Counted from the stretch's first letter, positions 26,503-36,183 are shown. The stretch is DNA of 64,000 bases from Lentisphaerota bacterium (GCA_018676675.1 JABHEG010000204.1:1-64000); one strand, 5' to 3'. Notes: generated by a model not told the origin, from the letters alone. A program made the numbers and translations.

Positions 26503-29500
26503 TCACCTCAATCCCCACTTCAGCGCCAGATACACTCGGATTCGGTCCCTTTGCTCCGGAGTGAGCTTGCCGGTGTAAACCAAGATCTCGGCGATGGGCC
26601 CGGTAAAATACGTCTGGTAGTTCGGGGAGAAACAACCGACCCGGACCTTCTTCGCCCAGCGATCACTGAATGCATGCGTGACCTGCCGCGGGCCGCCGGT
26701 CTGCATGCCGGGAACCGTGGCTGCGATGCCGATAAGGTAGTCATACTCCTTCCCATCGCTGGCCGTAAAAATGCGCACATCGTGATTGACCTCACTGGGA
26801 GGTTCGGGGTTACTGATGACGGCAAGAACCGTGCCTGTGATCTTCTCCTGTGACAGGTCAGGCAACTCCATGCGGGTGGCACGCTTCTCATCGAAGGCCA
26901 GAGCCGGACGTCCGTTGAGGCCAGCAGGCAGGTACTTGGGGCGGTGGTCAAGGTTGTCCTGGCGAGCATCCCCCCCCTTCCCACTCTTGTCTCTCCAGAG
27001 GGTCACAAAGCCCGCCTCGTCGGTCTGCACGGTTTCGGCATCGGCTGCGTCGAGCCACACAGCCAGGTTTTCCCGTGGCACGGGAGCCGAGGCTGCGAAC
27101 TCCGCAGGGAAGGCCAGCAGACCGCCTCGTTCGGCAACGTAGGTGGGGCCACCTGTGCCGCACCAGATCGCCCAGCCGCCGCTCTGGATCTTGCGTACAC
27201 CCAGGTTAAAGCGTAGCAGTGGCGCTGTCGCCGGAGTAAACCCGCAGGCTGCGAACGGAATGCGCCACTCACAGCTCCAACTGTCCGTCCCGACAGCCGC
27301 TCTGTAAGTGATCGCTTCCTCAAGCCGCGCAACGACGTCGGCCGGCGTTCCCGCAATGTCCGGTACCGTCACGTGCCCGTCCGGCCACCCATAGAGATTG
27401 AGGATCGGTCCAGACTCCTTTCCGAATCCACTCTGCAGCACGATTTCCATGCCGTCAGTCGCACCCCAGGTGTGGTCCGCGACGGTCAACGCCGATGCCT
27501 TTGCCACAGGATTGTTCACGGCGACGGTGAAGGCTTCATTGTCATACCCTACCCAGGCCTCACTGGGCGGGACAGTCGCCTTGGAGCCGTCCCAGGACTC
27601 ATCTATTGGGGTGGCTGGAGCAATCGCAGTCCACTCATCGATTCGGCCGTCGACGACGGGGTCGGTTTCGAGCCGAATCGCCCCGAGCACGGGGGATGGG
27701 CGAGTGATGCCGGACGCACTGCGAACCGGGTACTTGTCCCCCGGCCGTGCACAAGGGCGGTTGGTAGGCGCCGGGAACACTGGCACACCGTCGCGGATCA
27801 ACGGGGGGTCCCCAACGCCGGTCCAGTCGATTGGCGCATGCGCCTTCTCCAGGCGGAATGCCCGAATCGCGCCGATGGGCCCATCCACGGCCGACCGGAC
27901 TCTGGCAAACAATGGCTTCTTCCCCGACACGGGCTCGAGCACGGCCACCATCTCCCGCGAAACCGGTGAAACACCGGTGAAACGCGGATAGAATTCACCG
28001 ATCTTCTCACCGTTCGGGGATCCGGTCCGCAGCTCGAGTTTGACCTCGTTCTTCTGTAACGCGATTTCCCCTCGGTACTGCTCGAAACGGAAGTACTCGA
28101 ACTCACCCACCTTCTTGCCGTCGTCAGACCGGAAGACGATGAACACGTCACGCGTGCCCGTGGCTTCGGTGGAAATTACGGCGACAGCTTCGGAATAGAT
28201 CTGGACCTTGGGGCCACGTGCCCTATCCGTCCGTAGTAGCTCAACCGTACCGGCGACCGGCCCATCCAGGCTGTCCAGACGGACCTCCAGGTGGCGCGGT
28301 GCCTCCTTATCGCTGCCATAGACGACGCGGAAGCGTCGGTAGCCTTTGCCCAGAGGCACTTGGTCAAAGCGCACCCACGAGTCTGCCCGGACGGTGTGCA
28401 GGAAGGTCCACTGCCTGCGAATCCCCTTCGCCGTACCGTCGTTGTGGATCGCCTCAAGGACGAGTGGATCGGTGGCGTTCCGATGCCGAGGACGAGCCCG
28501 GGCGCCGCGGTCCGAGTTCAGTGCCTTGACCGAGCTCGAGAACTCCATCACGGCCGACTGCCAGCCCCGGTCGAAATCGATGTCTCCGATGCGCACCCAA
28601 CTCCCATCGGTCAGGCCGGTCACCCCCTCTGCGGAGTCCGCAACGCCGACGGAGCGGTCGGGGCAGGCTCCAGCCCTAATCGTCCGCCGGTCCAGCTGGG
28701 GCCACCTCGGCAACGGTGGCGGCTCGGCGAAATCATGCCCAAAGCGAAAGAGCCTACGCTCGGGAAAATCCGCCGGCTTCAGGTCGGCACAGGTGCGTTC
28801 GAAGTTCGGGTGGAAGAGATTGTCGTGTTCATTGATGTCGACGCACACGGTGTTGAACCAAAGCCCGCGCTGGTGCGAGCCCGGTGCGGCCCAAAGCAGG
28901 TTGTGGTGCAGATCAACATCGCAGGATCCTGCGTCGAGGTAGACGATCCCGAGCACGTTGATGCGCATGCCGAAGATGTCGTAGCAGTCATGCATGGCGT
29001 TGTACGCGATCTGCGTATTCAGGCCATCGAGCGTGCCGCCGCTGCCGTAGTAGCCGGTGATGAAGCCCGCGTCCTTGGTCTGCAGCATGCCGTTGTAGAG
29101 ATGGTTGTGTGCAAACAACGTGGCCATGTAGTCCATTGGCCCACGCGTTCGCGATGCGGTGCTCGTGCCATTGCCGTAGATATTGAAGAAGTGCCGACCG
29201 GCGTTGCGCATCGTGTTGTAGGTGATGACGTGGCCGCCAACCAGGAAGTTCTCGTAATCGTTGAAGTCCGACACCGCATCCGTGATGGCGTTGAGGTAGT
29301 GACTCGTGTAGCTGACCTCGTCAATCAGGCAGTTGTGGATGGTGTGGTGGTAACCGCGCACGTAGAAACCGGCCCCGGCACTGAACCGCACGCTGCAGTT
29401 GAGAAAAGCGTTGTCGTGCCCCCCGACGAAGATGCCCGTCTCGCCGGACTTGATTGTGTCTCGGCCGGTCTCGATCTGGCCGATGCTGTAGTGGCGCGTG

Positions 29501-30480
29501 AAATGGCAAATGTAGGCGAACCGGCAGTTCTTCACCGTGCAGAATGATGAGTCCTGCATCTTCATGGAAGCCGCATGGATATCCAGCCCCGAAACGCGAA
29601 CATGCTCGCGACCTGTGAAATCAAAGGCCAGTTGCCGCGCCTTCGCCTCAATGCCCTGTGGCTCGCCCCCGCCCTTCGGGATTAGGTAGAGCGTGTCATC
29701 CTCCCAATGCCACTCCCCTGGGCGATCGAGGGCATTCATGTGCCCCACGATCATTCCCCTGCCCTCTTCGGGACTGTAGCCGCCGCCATAGGCCGGCCCG
29801 AACCACCACGTTTTCGTGCGGTCCCCGACCGTGATCTCGCCATCGTCCGAGCTCTCGATGATCCCGGTTTGGGAAGACCAGCCCTGGTAGTGGACGCCGT
29901 AGTAACACGCCCCCTTCCAGTGGTTCTCCGGGTGCCCTTTGAGAGCGTTGCCGACAATGCGCCCCGGGGCCTTGGTGGGCTCGGAGATGGAGAGCTCGGC
30001 GAACGTGGGCCAAAGCGGGGAGAGCCCCGAAACGTACATCCCGAGGTCACCCTCAGGCTCGTTCGGGTGTCGGGCCTCAATCATGGCCTCCCGACCAACA
30101 AAGACCTGGTTTCGCCCAAGACCGAGGGTCCAGGCCATCGGGGCCTTCCAGATGGTGTCCGAGTGTTTCACCCAGCCCTCGGTCGGCTCACATCCAGAGA
30201 CGACAACATCCGCGCCGACGGAGGCTCTGACAGTGATCGGTCGGTCTGCCGTCCCATTGCGTGGGAATGTGACCGTCTCCCGATACGTACCGGTGTGAAT
30301 CACCACGATGTCGCCGGACATAGCTCTGTTCACGGCGGCCTGGATCGTTCGAACGGCATCACCTGGACCCGCTCCCAGGCCCGAGTTCGCATCGCTGCCC
30401 TGCGGCGAAACATGGTAGTCCGTTGCGAGTGCAGTGGAGAGAGCAGAAATGAGGATCACGCAAGACAACAGGCGACGCAT
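26503..30480 (-). CDS. exported right-handed beta-helix protein with CBM9-like and LamG-like C-terminal domains
   Basis: A protein of 1325 residues starting at MRRLLSCVILISALS. AAGGAG ahead of 30480 favours this start over the ATG at 30498, which lies inside the ribosome site. After the signal peptide, DYHVSPQGSDANSGLGAGP opens a parallel beta-helix (to about residue 650), with turns such as VRVSGLDIHAASMKMQDSSF and TGIFVGGHDNAFLNC. A CBM6-like region follows (RFRVVYGSDKEAPRHLEVRL, about 700-770). A CBM9-like domain lies at about 960-1150 (VVDGRIDEWTAIAP, CEWRIPFAACGF). The last 170 residues are LamG-like (LAVWLDAADAETVQ, EILVYTGKLTPEQ). It is a putative polysaccharide lyase or hydrolase; the active site was not identified. 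Confidence 0.85.
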   Translation of the reverse strand: MRRLLSCVILISALSTALATDYHVSPQGSDANSGLGAGPGDAVRTIQAAVNRAMSGDIVVIHTGTYRETVTFPRNGTADRPITVRASVGADVVVSGCEPTEGWVKHSDTIWKAPMAWTLGLGRNQVFVGREAMIEARHPNEPEGDLGMYVSGLSPLWPTFAELSISEPTKAPGRIVGNALKGHPENHWKGACYYGVHYQGWSSQTGIIESSDDGEITVGDRTKTWWFGPAYGGGYSPEEGRGMIVGHMNALDRPGEWHWEDDTLYLIPKGGGEPQGIEAKARQLAFDFTGREHVRVSGLDIHAASMKMQDSSFCTVKNCRFAYICHFTRHYSIGQIETGRDTIKSGETGIFVGGHDNAFLNCSVRFSAGAGFYVRGYHHTIHNCLIDEVSYTSHYLNAITDAVSDFNDYENFLVGGHVITYNTMRNAGRHFFNIYGNGTSTASRTRGPMDYMATLFAHNHLYNGMLQTKDAGFITGYYGSGGTLDGLNTQIAYNAMHDCYDIFGMRINVLGIVYLDAGSCDVDLHHNLLWAAPGSHQRGLWFNTVCVDINEHDNLFHPNFERTCADLKPADFPERRLFRFGHDFAEPPPLPRWPQLDRRTIRAGACPDRSVGVADSAEGVTGLTDGSWVRIGDIDFDRGWQSAVMEFSSSVKALNSDRGARARPRHRNATDPLVLEAIHNDGTAKGIRRQWTFLHTVRADSWVRFDQVPLGKGYRRFRVVYGSDKEAPRHLEVRLDSLDGPVAGTVELLRTDRARGPKVQIYSEAVAVISTEATGTRDVFIVFRSDDGKKVGEFEYFRFEQYRGEIALQKNEVKLELRTGSPNGEKIGEFYPRFTGVSPVSREMVAVLEPVSGKKPLFARVRSAVDGPIGAIRAFRLEKAHAPIDWTGVGDPPLIRDGVPVFPAPTNRPCARPGDKYPVRSASGITRPSPVLGAIRLETDPVVDGRIDEWTAIAPATPIDESWDGSKATVPPSEAWVGYDNEAFTVAVNNPVAKASALTVADHTWGATDGMEIVLQSGFGKESGPILNLYGWPDGHVTVPDIAGTPADVVARLEEAITYRAAVGTDSWSCEWRIPFAACGFTPATAPLLRFNLGVRKIQSGGWAIWCGTGGPTYVAERGGLLAFPAEFAASAPVPRENLAVWLDAADAETVQTDEAGFVTLWRDKSGKGGDARQDNLDHRPKYLPAGLNGRPALAFDEKRATRMELPDLSQEKITGTVLAVISNPEPPSEVNHDVRIFTASDGKEYDYLIGIAATVPGMQTGGPRQVTHAFSDRWAKKVRVGCFSPNYQTYFTGPIAEILVYTGKLTPEQRDRIRVYLALKWGLR

Positions 30481-30653
30481 AGTCTCTCGCTCCTTCATCC
30501 GGTCGGAGGCCGGGGACTTGCCTGAGCCGCTCTGGACGCGGCCAGGCTCCCCTAATCGTGGTTTGGTTCGTTCTTGAACACGGAGTTGTCTGTCAGAGCC
30601 GCCACTTCCGGAAGCAGTCGTCGTGCGCCGTGGCTACGCGCGTACCTAACGGT

Positions 30654-30690
30654 CGGGGACGACCGCTCTCCAGAAGACGACCGCGATGGC
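30654..30690. repeat. partial R3-like element
   Basis: The bases GGGGACGACCGCTCTCCAG, then AAGAC, resemble the right end of the R3 units at 17.6-17.8 kb (GGACGGCGGCTCTCCAGGAAGAC). It lies in the 295-base gap between the sulfatase stop and the beta-helix start, which otherwise shows no gene. The match is by eye. Confidence 0.35.
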
Positions 30691-30775
30691 CGAGCCGTGC
30701 TGGAGGGCCGATGTCCACAGCGGCCGTGTCCGGCGGCGGGGGCCGGCGCTCATCCTCCACATACCTATCCTCGCC

Positions 30776-32197
30776 TCAGAATCCCGAGACTCTTGGCGGC
30801 ATTGGGTCCATGGTGAACACGGCTTTGTCAAAACAGGCTTTCAGCATGTCGGCTCGAATCTGCCGGTACTCGGGGTCATCCCACCGATTGTCGAACTCAT
30901 TCGGGTCACGGGCCAAGTCGTACAGCTCCCCGAACTCCTCGCCGTGGTAGACAACGACCTTGTAGGAATCGGTCCGCCACATGGTCAGGTAGGCCCGCTT
31001 GCGCTGTGGCGAGGTCTTGGCGGGGTTGGCGTTGTAGTACTCGGAATAGACGCCGTCCCGGAATGCCGGCTCCGGAATGCCCTCACCAAACAGCGAAACC
31101 AGCGAGCGCCCCTGTACCCGTTGGGGAATGTCCATCCCAAGAAGCTCGTGGATCGTGGGCACAATGTCCACGAGTTCCACCAGACCATCGTAAACACGCC
31201 CGGCAGGAATGGTCCCCGGCCACGAGAAGATCAGAGGAACGCGAACTGCCGGATCATACAGATACGGTCCCTTCTGGAAGATGCCATGGTCTCCCCCCAT
31301 GTCCCCATGGTCGGCCGTAAAGATGATCAGCGTGTTCTCCCCTTGCCCGGTCTGATCCAGCCAGTCCAGCAGGCGCCCGATCTCAGCGTCGATGTGCTCG
31401 ATGGTTGCGTAGTACGCAGCTTTCATCTCGCAGCGTTGCCGTTCTGTCGTCCCGGCGTAGCCTTTCGGGCCTCCCCGCTTCTCGTAGGCAGCTCGCTGGA
31501 AGGGGGGCTTCGCATCGAGCTCGCCATCGCGCCACAGAGGCGGAGGCAAGGCATCAGGGTCGTAATTGTCATAGAATTCCGGGAGGAGATCGAAGGGATC
31601 GTGGGCTGAAAACGGATTGATGCTCATCAACCATGGTCCCTCACGTTCCTCAGTAAGGAAGGACAATGCCTGGTCAAAGCACCAGGTTGTCTGATGATAC
31701 TTGCGCTCGGTCACTTCCCGCGCGAAGATGACCGGGGAACGCTTGTAGACGTCGTCGAAGGTCTTCCCGTTCTTTCCGAGCCACGTCACCCAATCCCCCC
31801 CATGAGCAGCGGTGGAACCATGGCTCCATTCGAACATCCGGTAACCATCGTCGACCCGACGTTCTGAACCGTGAAACGCTGCACTGACATGGAGCTTGCC
31901 GGCCAGCCCGCAGTCATAGCCCTCATCGTGCAGCACACGCGTAATAAGGACCTCGTCGTCGGGGAGATTCTGTCCATTCTGCCGACACCGGGTGGTTACG
32001 GGATAGCGCCCGGTCAGGAAGCTCGATCGGCTTGGCGTACACACGGAGTTCTGACAAAACGCATGCGTGAAAGCCGTACCCTCCGCCACCAGACGATCGA
32101 GGTTCGGCGTCCGGATATGCTCATTGCCCAACGAGTGGATGGTGTCAAAGCGTTGATGTTCGGTGCAAATCCACAGGATGTTCGGACGGGTCGGCAT
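30776..32197 (-). CDS. formylglycine-type sulfatase
   Basis: A protein of 473 residues from MPTRPNILW; GGAGGAGA upstream fixes this ATG. An open frame continues upstream but is only R2 repeat sequence. The sulfatase signature C-x-P-x-R reads VCTPSRSSFLTGRYP near residue 65, where the cysteine is converted to formylglycine by a maturase. FTADHGDMGGDHGIFQKGPYLYDPAVRVPL contains the metal-binding D-H pair. The N-terminal motif is CTEHQRFDTI rather than the common TDDQR/TDQQR, so one metal-binding Asp is replaced by Glu. There is no clear signal peptide, so it may act in the cytoplasm on imported oligosaccharides. It lies in the glycan-degradation region with the heparinase and beta-helix proteins. 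The substrate is unknown. Confidence 0.92.
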   Translation of the reverse strand: MPTRPNILWICTEHQRFDTIHSLGNEHIRTPNLDRLVAEGTAFTHAFCQNSVCTPSRSSFLTGRYPVTTRCRQNGQNLPDDEVLITRVLHDEGYDCGLAGKLHVSAAFHGSERRVDDGYRMFEWSHGSTAAHGGDWVTWLGKNGKTFDDVYKRSPVIFAREVTERKYHQTTWCFDQALSFLTEEREGPWLMSINPFSAHDPFDLLPEFYDNYDPDALPPPLWRDGELDAKPPFQRAAYEKRGGPKGYAGTTERQRCEMKAAYYATIEHIDAEIGRLLDWLDQTGQGENTLIIFTADHGDMGGDHGIFQKGPYLYDPAVRVPLIFSWPGTIPAGRVYDGLVELVDIVPTIHELLGMDIPQRVQGRSLVSLFGEGIPEPAFRDGVYSEYYNANPAKTSPQRKRAYLTMWRTDSYKVVVYHGEEFGELYDLARDPNEFDNRWDDPEYRQIRADMLKACFDKAVFTMDPMPPRVSGF

Positions 32198-32271
32198 CTC
32201 GTTGTCTCCTCCTCGGAAAAATCTCTGACTGTCACGCTCGGCTGTCACTACGGCACGCTTGAGCGCGGGAT

Positions 32272-32451
32272 AGTCGCCGCACGGAGGCGATACCCACGTT
32301 GTTGCGTACGCCGCACGGCCCCCGGGCGGCATCTTCTCTTGGCGATCGGAGGGCCGCTCGCCGTACAAGCGGAATGGTCGACGCACGGAGGCGCCTCCCA
32401 CACTGTAAAAACTGCCCCATCAAGGTGGGAGGGGGCTCCGTCCCGCGACCT
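32272..32451. repeat. R2 repeat, copy 2, with adjoining short motif
   Basis: Bases 32272-32391 align with the copy at 14252-14372. Inverted arms GTACGCCGCACGGCCC (32306-32321) and a near complement (32351-32366) are kept. A further TGGGAGGGGGCTCC motif at 32427-32451 matches 1219-1246. The element fills the 481-base divergent gap between the sulfatase and the amidohydrolase. The rest of that gap has no recognisable gene and should hold both promoters. Confidence 0.75.
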
Positions 32452-32678
32452 GCCCTTCTCCGCAGGCAGGTTACTCGGATACGAGCGACAGAACAACTGG
32501 CGAAGGCCAAGCTCGTCAAGGGCCTGCGAACGCTAAGGCACCCCTTCTGCCAAGTCAAGGTGCAGGAGAAGACTGAAACACTCGCTTCAACCCGCTTCCG
32601 TGGTTGACACGGGGCGCAGGGCCCTGACATTTAGGGAAACAGAGAGAGAATCTGTCAGGGCACCCCAGGAGCCATATC

Positions 32679-33767
32679 ATGCCCACATGCTACCTTGTCC
32701 ACGACGACCATACACCGAAACGGGCCAAGTTCCCCGTGATCGACGCGCACAACCACCTCTGGGCAGCCTGGAAGTCGGTTGATCATGTCGTGGGCGTTAT
32801 GGATCAGGTTGGCGTGATCGCCTACTGTGACCTCACTGCAAACATCTCCATCGCCTGGGGAGATGGTGGGTACACCCTCGGCGTGGGCAGCCTGGATGCC
32901 TTCATCGAGAACTGCTCAAAGCCCCACCCGAATCGCTTCTACGGGTTCACTTGTGCCACCTTTGCTGCCCCCAGTGATCAGCCCCTCTTCGATGATGCAG
33001 ACGAATTCGTTACACGAACGACGGAGATGCTGCGTGACCACGTCGCTCGGGGAGCTCGGGGGCTCAAGATACTCAAGGAGCTCGGTCTGAAGTATCGGGA
33101 TGCGCGCGGAGACGTCATCAACCTCGACGATGAGCGCCTAGCCCCCGTGTGGGAGTGCTGCGCTGAACTGGGCGTCCCCGTCCTGATGCACCAGTCCGAT
33201 CCCTTTGGGTTCTTCGAGCCCGTCACCCCCGACAACGAACACTACGAGAGCCTGAAGAAATACCCGGACTGGAGCTTCACGGATCCGAGATTCCCCCGCA
33301 AACAAGGTCTACTGGAACGCCGAGACCGCCTGGTCCGCCGCCATCCCGACGTGACGTTCCTCCTCCCACACGTGGCCAACTTCCCGGAGAATCTCAGCTA
33401 TGTGAGCGGTCTGCTTGATGAGAACCCGAATGTCTGCATCGACTTCTCCGCCCGGATCGACGAGCTTGGCCGACAGCCGCACAGTGCCCGGGAGTTCCTC
33501 ATCCGCTACCAGGATCGCGTCTACTTCGGCACGGACATGCCAGCCTCGGCCGAAATGTACCGCTGCTACTTCCGCCTCCTGGAGACCTATGACGAGTACT
33601 TCATCACGCCGGACTATGACGGCACCTTTGGGCGCTACCGCTGGCACGTCGCCGGCCTCGGCCTACCGGACCAGGTGCTGAAGAAAATCTATCATGAGAA
33701 TGCTATCCGCCTCATCCCGGGGCTCAGTGAGGACGTTGGGGATGCACTCTTCCCTGCCTCCACCTGA
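32679..33767 (+). CDS. amidohydrolase (metal-dependent TIM-barrel, amidohydro-related family)
   Basis: A protein of 362 residues starting MPTCYLVHDD; CAGGAG lies eight bases before the ATG. The family metal site is visible: IDAHNHLW (residues 21-28) supplies the H-x-H pair. VLMHQSDP near 170 and LLPHVANFPENL near 230 supply further histidines, and YFGTDMPAS near 285 supplies the conserved Asp. This pattern matches the amidohydro_2 group, which includes decarboxylases and lactonases such as those of the ACMSD and 2-pyrone-4,6-dicarboxylate hydrolase type. The substrate cannot be read from the sequence. The pabB-pabC gene follows 18 bases downstream on the same strand. Confidence 0.88.
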   Translation: MPTCYLVHDDHTPKRAKFPVIDAHNHLWAAWKSVDHVVGVMDQVGVIAYCDLTANISIAWGDGGYTLGVGSLDAFIENCSKPHPNRFYGFTCATFAAPSDQPLFDDADEFVTRTTEMLRDHVARGARGLKILKELGLKYRDARGDVINLDDERLAPVWECCAELGVPVLMHQSDPFGFFEPVTPDNEHYESLKKYPDWSFTDPRFPRKQGLLERRDRLVRRHPDVTFLLPHVANFPENLSYVSGLLDENPNVCIDFSARIDELGRQPHSAREFLIRYQDRVYFGTDMPASAEMYRCYFRLLETYDEYFITPDYDGTFGRYRWHVAGLGLPDQVLKKIYHENAIRLIPGLSEDVGDALFPAST

Positions 33768-33785
33768 GCCCCATTGCAGGACCAG

Positions 33786-35555
33786 ATGACCCACGCTCCC
33801 GAACAGAACAGTGTCCTCCTTCACGACACCGAACAGCAGTGCTGGCTTTGCTTCAGCAAGCCACTTGAGATCCACGTAGCCTCCGATGTGCATGACGTTA
33901 TCCCGGCTCTGTCGGCCGTAGAGAGACGTGTTTCCAACGATGGCCTCTTCGCGGCAGGATTCGTGTCCTACGACGCAGCGCCTGCCATGGACGCAGCCCT
34001 GCCGGCCAAGCACGCGAGTGAATTCCCGCTGCTCTGGTTCGGCATCTACGACAAGCCCGCCCGAGTCTCCGGCCCGCGTCCGGCAGACGACACCCCCATG
34101 CCCCCCATCAAGTGGGAACCATCCGTCGACCGCCCCACGTATGACGCATGCATGGCCCGAATCCGCCGCCACATCGAGGCGGGCGACATCTACCAGGTCA
34201 ACTACACTCATCGGCTGGCGGCCGAACTCCCTATCCCGGCATGGAACTTCTTCGCCCGGATGATCCGGGCCCAGGGCGCCGGCTACGGAGCGTATCTCGA
34301 CGTAGGGCGCTACGTGATCTGCAGCGCAAGCCCGGAACTGTTCCTCCACCTTGACGGGAAGGACCTCACGTCACGCCCTATGAAGGGCACCATGCCCCGA
34401 GGCCTCGGAGCCGAGCACGACCGCCAGTACGCGATCAATCTTAGGGAATCAGAGAAGGAACAGGCCGAGAATGTCATGATTCTGGACATGGTCCGGAACG
34501 ACCTGGGAAGGGTGGCAACCCCAGGAAGCGTTACCGTGCCAAGTCTGTTCGACATTGAGCAATACCCCACCCTTTGGCAAATGACGAGCACGGTCCGCTG
34601 CCACACGTCCGCGGGAATCACCGATATCTTCCGAGCCACCTTCCCCCCTGCCTCGATCACCGGAGCCCCCAAACGCCGATCGATGCAGATCATCAACGAC
34701 ATCGAGCCTACACCACGCAAGCTCTACACGGGAGCGATCGGCTACATCGCCCCGGATCGTCGAGCCCAGTTCAATGTCGCCATCCGGACGATTCTGGTCG
34801 ACCGAGAGACTGACGTGGCCGAATATGGCGTCGGCGGCGGAATCGTCTGGGACTCAAAGCCTCAATCTGAGTTCGAGGAGTGCACGACCAAAGCGCAGGT
34901 CCTGGTGCAAAGTCAGCCGGAGTTCAGACTCCTGGAGACACTCCTGTGGGAACCCGGGGACGGTCTCTTCCTCCTGGAGCGACACCTCGACAGACTGCGG
35001 GGATCCGCTGACTACTTCGGCCGGAAAATCGACATCACGGCCATTCTCCACACCCTCCACACCGCAACGGCAGGTCTGCCACAACAAGGGCACAAGGTAC
35101 GCCTGTTGGTAGGGAAGGACGGCACGCCGGAGTGTGAGGCAACCCCTCTCGCCCCGTTGCCGCAGCCTTGGCGCCTGGGCCTGGCCAAATCACCAGTCAA
35201 CCGCCAGGACAGCTTCGTCTACCACAAGACGACCCACCGCGACGTCTACGAGAAGGCCAAGCAGGAGGGTGGCGAGTGTCATGATGTGCTGCTCTGGAAC
35301 ACAGATAGCGAGCTCACGGAATCTTGTATCGCCAATGTTGCCCTTGAGCTCGAAGGAGTGCTTTGCACGCCACCAGTGCACTCGGGCCTCCTGGCGGGAA
35401 CCTACCGCGCTGAACTCCTGGAAAAGGGAGAGATAACGGAGAAAGTGCTGCGGGTCACCGACCTCGAGAATGCCACGCGCATTGTCCTGTTGAACTCCGT
35501 GCGCAAGTGCTGGGATGCGGTCCTCGTTGCCCGAACCGAGCCGCGCACAACGTAA
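33786..35555 (+). CDS. pabB: fused aminodeoxychorismate synthase component I / aminodeoxychorismate lyase
   Basis: Makes p-aminobenzoate for folate: chorismate is aminated and then pyruvate is eliminated. It has 589 residues from the ATG at 33786; a TTG at 33774 is possible. The PabB half (about 100-370) has GDIYQVNYTHRL, RPMKGTMPRG with the catalytic lysine near 199, ENVMILDMVRNDLGRVA, FPPASITGAPKRR and GGGIVWDSKPQSEFEE. The PabC half (about 380-580) is a class IV aminotransferase-like PLP domain: LLERHLDRL, VYHKTTHRDVYE with the PLP lysine near 480, ESCIANVALE and LLAGTYRAELLEKGEI. The last eight codons, ARTEPRTT plus TAA, are an R1 repeat copy. The glutaminase subunit PabA is not in the window. 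Confidence 0.93.
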   Translation: MTHAPEQNSVLLHDTEQQCWLCFSKPLEIHVASDVHDVIPALSAVERRVSNDGLFAAGFVSYDAAPAMDAALPAKHASEFPLLWFGIYDKPARVSGPRPADDTPMPPIKWEPSVDRPTYDACMARIRRHIEAGDIYQVNYTHRLAAELPIPAWNFFARMIRAQGAGYGAYLDVGRYVICSASPELFLHLDGKDLTSRPMKGTMPRGLGAEHDRQYAINLRESEKEQAENVMILDMVRNDLGRVATPGSVTVPSLFDIEQYPTLWQMTSTVRCHTSAGITDIFRATFPPASITGAPKRRSMQIINDIEPTPRKLYTGAIGYIAPDRRAQFNVAIRTILVDRETDVAEYGVGGGIVWDSKPQSEFEECTTKAQVLVQSQPEFRLLETLLWEPGDGLFLLERHLDRLRGSADYFGRKIDITAILHTLHTATAGLPQQGHKVRLLVGKDGTPECEATPLAPLPQPWRLGLAKSPVNRQDSFVYHKTTHRDVYEKAKQEGGECHDVLLWNTDSELTESCIANVALELEGVLCTPPVHSGLLAGTYRAELLEKGEITEKVLRVTDLENATRIVLLNSVRKCWDAVLVARTEPRTT

Positions 35556-35562
35556 GCGGTCT
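35529..35562. repeat. R1 repeat copy overlapping the 3' end of the pabB-pabC gene
   Basis: This stretch matches the 38-bp unit at the start of the window with a single mismatch over 34 bases. It supplies the final codons and the stop of the coding sequence. Confidence 0.85.
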
Positions 35563-35613
35563 CCCCTCTCCCGCTGGTCAGGGCTCGGGAAGAGAAGTCC
35601 CCTCCCTGGAGGC

Positions 35614-35637
35614 GCCGGTTCTCCTATAGTAACCGGC
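35614..35637. terminator. stem-loop between convergent genes
   Basis: GCCGGTT (35614-35620) pairs with AACCGGC (35631-35637) around a ten-base loop. It lies between the stops of the convergent pabB-pabC and deaminase genes. There is no T-run, so any terminator role would be weak or bidirectional. Confidence 0.35.
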
Positions 35638-35646
35638 CTGCTTCAT

Positions 35647-35673
35647 CCGAGCCGCGCACAACGTAACCGGTCT
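35647..35673. repeat. R1 repeat copy, second in the convergent gap
   Basis: Twenty-seven bases match the R1 core with one substitution (AACGTAACCGG for AACGTAAGCGG). It lies 85 bases from the copy at 35529 and just before the stop of the convergent deaminase gene. Confidence 0.8.
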
Positions 35674-35681
35674 TGAGTGTC

Positions 35682-36134
35682 CTACCACGCCCCGTCATGC
35701 AGGGCCTCGCCTTCGGCCTCAAGCAAGGGGCCCTCGACGATCGTGCTATGCCGTCCTCTCTCAAAGGTGTCACGGCAAGGCACAGCCAGACTTCCCCCGG
35801 CATGCCTGGCGAGGGCATCAGCCGAACAGCCGTAGACGACATGCCGGATTCCGGCCCAATAGATGGCTCCACAGCACATCACACACGGCTCAGTGCTGGC
35901 ATAGAGTGTGCATCGCCCGAGCTCCTCGCGCGACCACTGCCCGACGGCTCGACGAACGAGATTCATCTCGGCGTGGCAGGTCGGATCTCCCTCCGTCACT
36001 ACTGTGTTCTCAGCTTCCGCCATGATGGTCCCGTCCCGCACAAGGACTGCCCCAAACGGATGATTCCCGGCGGACTTCGTCCGGTGGGCGGCTGCAAATG
36101 CCGCTCGCAAACAGGTCAGGTCGAACTCGTTCAC
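35682..36134 (-). CDS. nucleoside / guanine deaminase of the CMP-dCMP deaminase fold
   Basis: A zinc hydrolase removing an amino group from a base or nucleoside. The likely start is GTG at 36134, with GGAG eight bases upstream, giving 150 residues; the open frame continues upstream without family similarity. The zinc and catalytic motifs are CHAEMNLV near residue 62 (H-A-E) and STEPCVMCCGAIYWAG near 90 (P-C-x-x-C). The phrase SAGNHPFGAVLVRDG is typical of TadA / guanine deaminase-like members. tRNA adenosine deaminase is an alternative, but the lack of the usual TadA C-terminal helix pattern makes a free-substrate deaminase more likely. It follows the LamG/GH42-like gene by 49 bases. Confidence 0.88.
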   Translation of the reverse strand: MNEFDLTCLRAAFAAAHRTKSAGNHPFGAVLVRDGTIMAEAENTVVTEGDPTCHAEMNLVRRAVGQWSREELGRCTLYASTEPCVMCCGAIYWAGIRHVVYGCSADALARHAGGSLAVPCRDTFERGRHSTIVEGPLLEAEGEALHDGAW

Positions 36135-36183
36135 GGCTCTGCTCCAATTGTGTGGATGCCTCTGCAGGCGGCCGACGGACGAC

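Noticed and set aside
32198..32401. N-terminal extension of the sulfatase
   Set aside because: The frame is open only because of R2 repeat sequence; the ribosome site and family alignment place the start at 32197.
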